A stretch of DNA of 64,000 nt from Porphyra umbilicalis (taxonomy: Eukaryota; Rhodophyta; Bangiophyceae; Bangiales; Bangiaceae). Shown here in pieces: positions 62,639 to 64,000 of the stretch (its first letter is position 1; each line of letters starts with the position of its first letter). The translations under genes and the position numbers were made by a program. The stretch covers positions 1-64,000 of the forward strand of contig KV919123.1 in NCBI GenBank assembly GCA_002049455.2, given 5' to 3'. The notes beneath the pieces are model-generated. The model did not search any database, was not told where the DNA came from, and saw nothing but the letters and a program-made list of their open reading frames with translations.

Positions 62639-64000
62639 TCAGCCTGTCGACGTGGTCTCTATCAGCTTGTCAACGTCGGCGCCATCGGCCACCTCTCCTC
62701 CGTAGGCGACCACCGCCCCGTTGGCGGCAGCCGGCTTGGCGCGGACGGCGGCGGTAGCGGGAGCCGCACCTTTCGTCGCCTCGACAGCCGCCTCGTCGCC
62801 ACCGCCTCCGCGGCGTCGGTCGAATGGACGTCGGCAGGCGCGTCCGAGTTGAAGTGGTTGTTGCCGTTGGCCGTGTCCGTCGCTTGGTGGCCACAGTCCC
62901 ATTTGCGTCGGTTGGCTCTGTGTGGACGGCGGCGGTGACCGGTGCCGCCTCGTCCGTCGGCGCCATCGCCGCCCCGTCGCGACCGCCTCCGCCGCGTCGG
63001 CGGAATGCATGTTGGTGGGCGCGGCACAGGCGATCAGCTTATCACCGTTGGTGGCCTCCGTCTTGGTGGTGGCCAGCGCCCCGCCGGCGTCGGTCGGCTT
63101 CTCGCGGACGGTGGCTGTGGCGGGTGCTGCCTGGTCCGTCGTCACCACCGCCGCCCCTTGGGACGTCCGCACGTCGGCGGCCGCGACAAACACGAACAGT
63201 AGGTTAGTCTCGTCCTCCAAACCCGTCCTCAAAGCCACCGCCTCGTTGGTGACCGCTGCATCGACCCAACGGCCGACCCCTCGTTGGCACCCCTTGCCTT
63301 GAACCTGACCGCTGCAGTTGTAGTGACCGCCAAATCCGTCGCCGTCACTGTCGCCACGTCGGCCGGCTCCGCGTCGATGCGCAAGGCGGACGAGACGGGC
63401 ATGTGGCTTCGGCCCCTCGCCCGACTCGACTACCACGGCCGAGCCGGTGCCGGTTGGTGTGGCCCCGGCGGCGGCGGCGGCGGTTGACGCCACGTCCGGC
63501 GCCACTGAACCGCCACTGTCGCAAACTGCGCGTCGGTGGGCGCCTCAGACACGAAGAGCCGCTGGCCGTTCGCCGCATAGGCCGCCCGTGGCAAAGCGGC
63601 GACGAGCTTGCCGCCAACGGCGGGGCCGGGTGGTCGCGGCCAGGTCCGTGCCCGCCACTAGCCTCGCGTCGGCGGGACGCGAGTTGGAGGGTGCGGGGCA
63701 CGAAAGCGGAAAGCTGCTGCCAGCCTTGCCTCTCATGTTGGAGGCCTCCACCGTTTGGACGGCACTTGGCTTAAAGCCGATGGCGGCGGCGGTGGCATCC
63801 TTCGCGTCCTTAGCCACCACCGCCGTCGCGTTGGCGGTCCGCGCGTCGGCGGTCGCGGCAGTCGCAGCCAGCAGCTCAGCCTTGGCCATCTCCCCCGCTT
63901 TGGGCGTCATTCCACCTTCGGCCACGGTCGGCCAGACGCCACTAGTGTCGGTTGCCCCCGCCAGCTCGTCGCGGTGCACTTGCGGAGCCCCTTTCCGGGG
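62639..64000 (-). pseudogene. Ala/Thr-rich repeat protein gene, frame-disrupted, open at the right edge
   Basis: Reading from the right edge (no start seen), an Ala/Thr-rich sequence (AELLAATAATADARTANATAVV) is followed, after frame changes near 63540, 62970 and 62760, by three related units of about 55-70 residues. Recurrent elements are AAP(A/V)TA.V...PT.A.G..A and APT(N/D).HS.DAAEAVAT. The units differ by indels, so the frames drift. The last unit ends KLIETTSTG and TGA at 62639. Low-complexity repeats; no domain or function recognised. Confidence 0.45.

Noticed and set aside
1-64000. tRNA and rRNA genes
   Set aside because: No cloverleaf with conserved internal promoter boxes or rRNA signature was noticed; the only tRNA-like sequence is the retrotransposon primer site.

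Overview
The window looks like nuclear DNA of a GC-rich, intron-poor, transposon-laden eukaryote. The evidence is a Ty1/copia retrotransposon with LTRs, a pogo-type DDE transposon, MITEs, SET, Ulp1 and ATAD2-like proteins, TATAAA/TATAAG boxes 100-240 bp upstream of start codons, and one convincing GT-AG intron. A bangiophyte red alga or a similar GC-rich alga would fit, but this is inference and no single gene fixes the lineage. There is no bacterial operon structure.

Layout. 0-1.1 kb: 3' end of an unrecognised gene. 1.6-4.5 kb: complete pogo/Tigger-like transposon, with a paralogous empty site at 9.13 kb. 5.6-7.7 kb: extremely G/C-rich, disrupted ABCG-like transporter gene. 9.9-10.7 kb: secreted cysteine-rich protein. 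10.7-19.2 kb: few genes, one MITE and one decayed unknown gene. 19.3-30.1 kb: two tandem ATAD2/Yta7-like AAA ATPase paralogues on the minus strand; the second is split by a near-intact copia element (23163-28821, TSD CGACG). 31.4-36.1 kb: decayed minus-strand ParB-like / N6-N4 DNA methyltransferase / SET locus. 36.4-39.4 kb: clusters of a short palindromic repeat family. 39.4-48.2 kb: plus-strand cassette of a ParB-like gene (with a solo LTR in it), a Ulp1-like protease, a small basic repeat protein and a leucine-rich-repeat protein. 48.3-48.9 kb: Harbinger-like MITE. 49.8-50.3 kb: 4 x 123 bp tandem array carrying TATA boxes. 51.5-57.3 kb: a Fanzor/TnpB-like RuvC nuclease followed at once by three tight RNA hairpins. 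59-62.4 kb: SWIM/CxC-zinc plus Ulp1 protein. 62.6 kb to the right edge: repeat-bearing Ala/Thr-rich gene fragment.

Many genes are broken. Frameshifts often sit at long G/C runs, so sequencing or assembly indels are possible. In-frame stops of all three kinds point to real decay of a set of mobile-element-like genes. The most notable items are the Fanzor with its candidate guide-RNA scaffold, the ParB-methyltransferase-SET locus, the copia element primed by a half-initiator-tRNA, and the tandemly duplicated TATA promoters.
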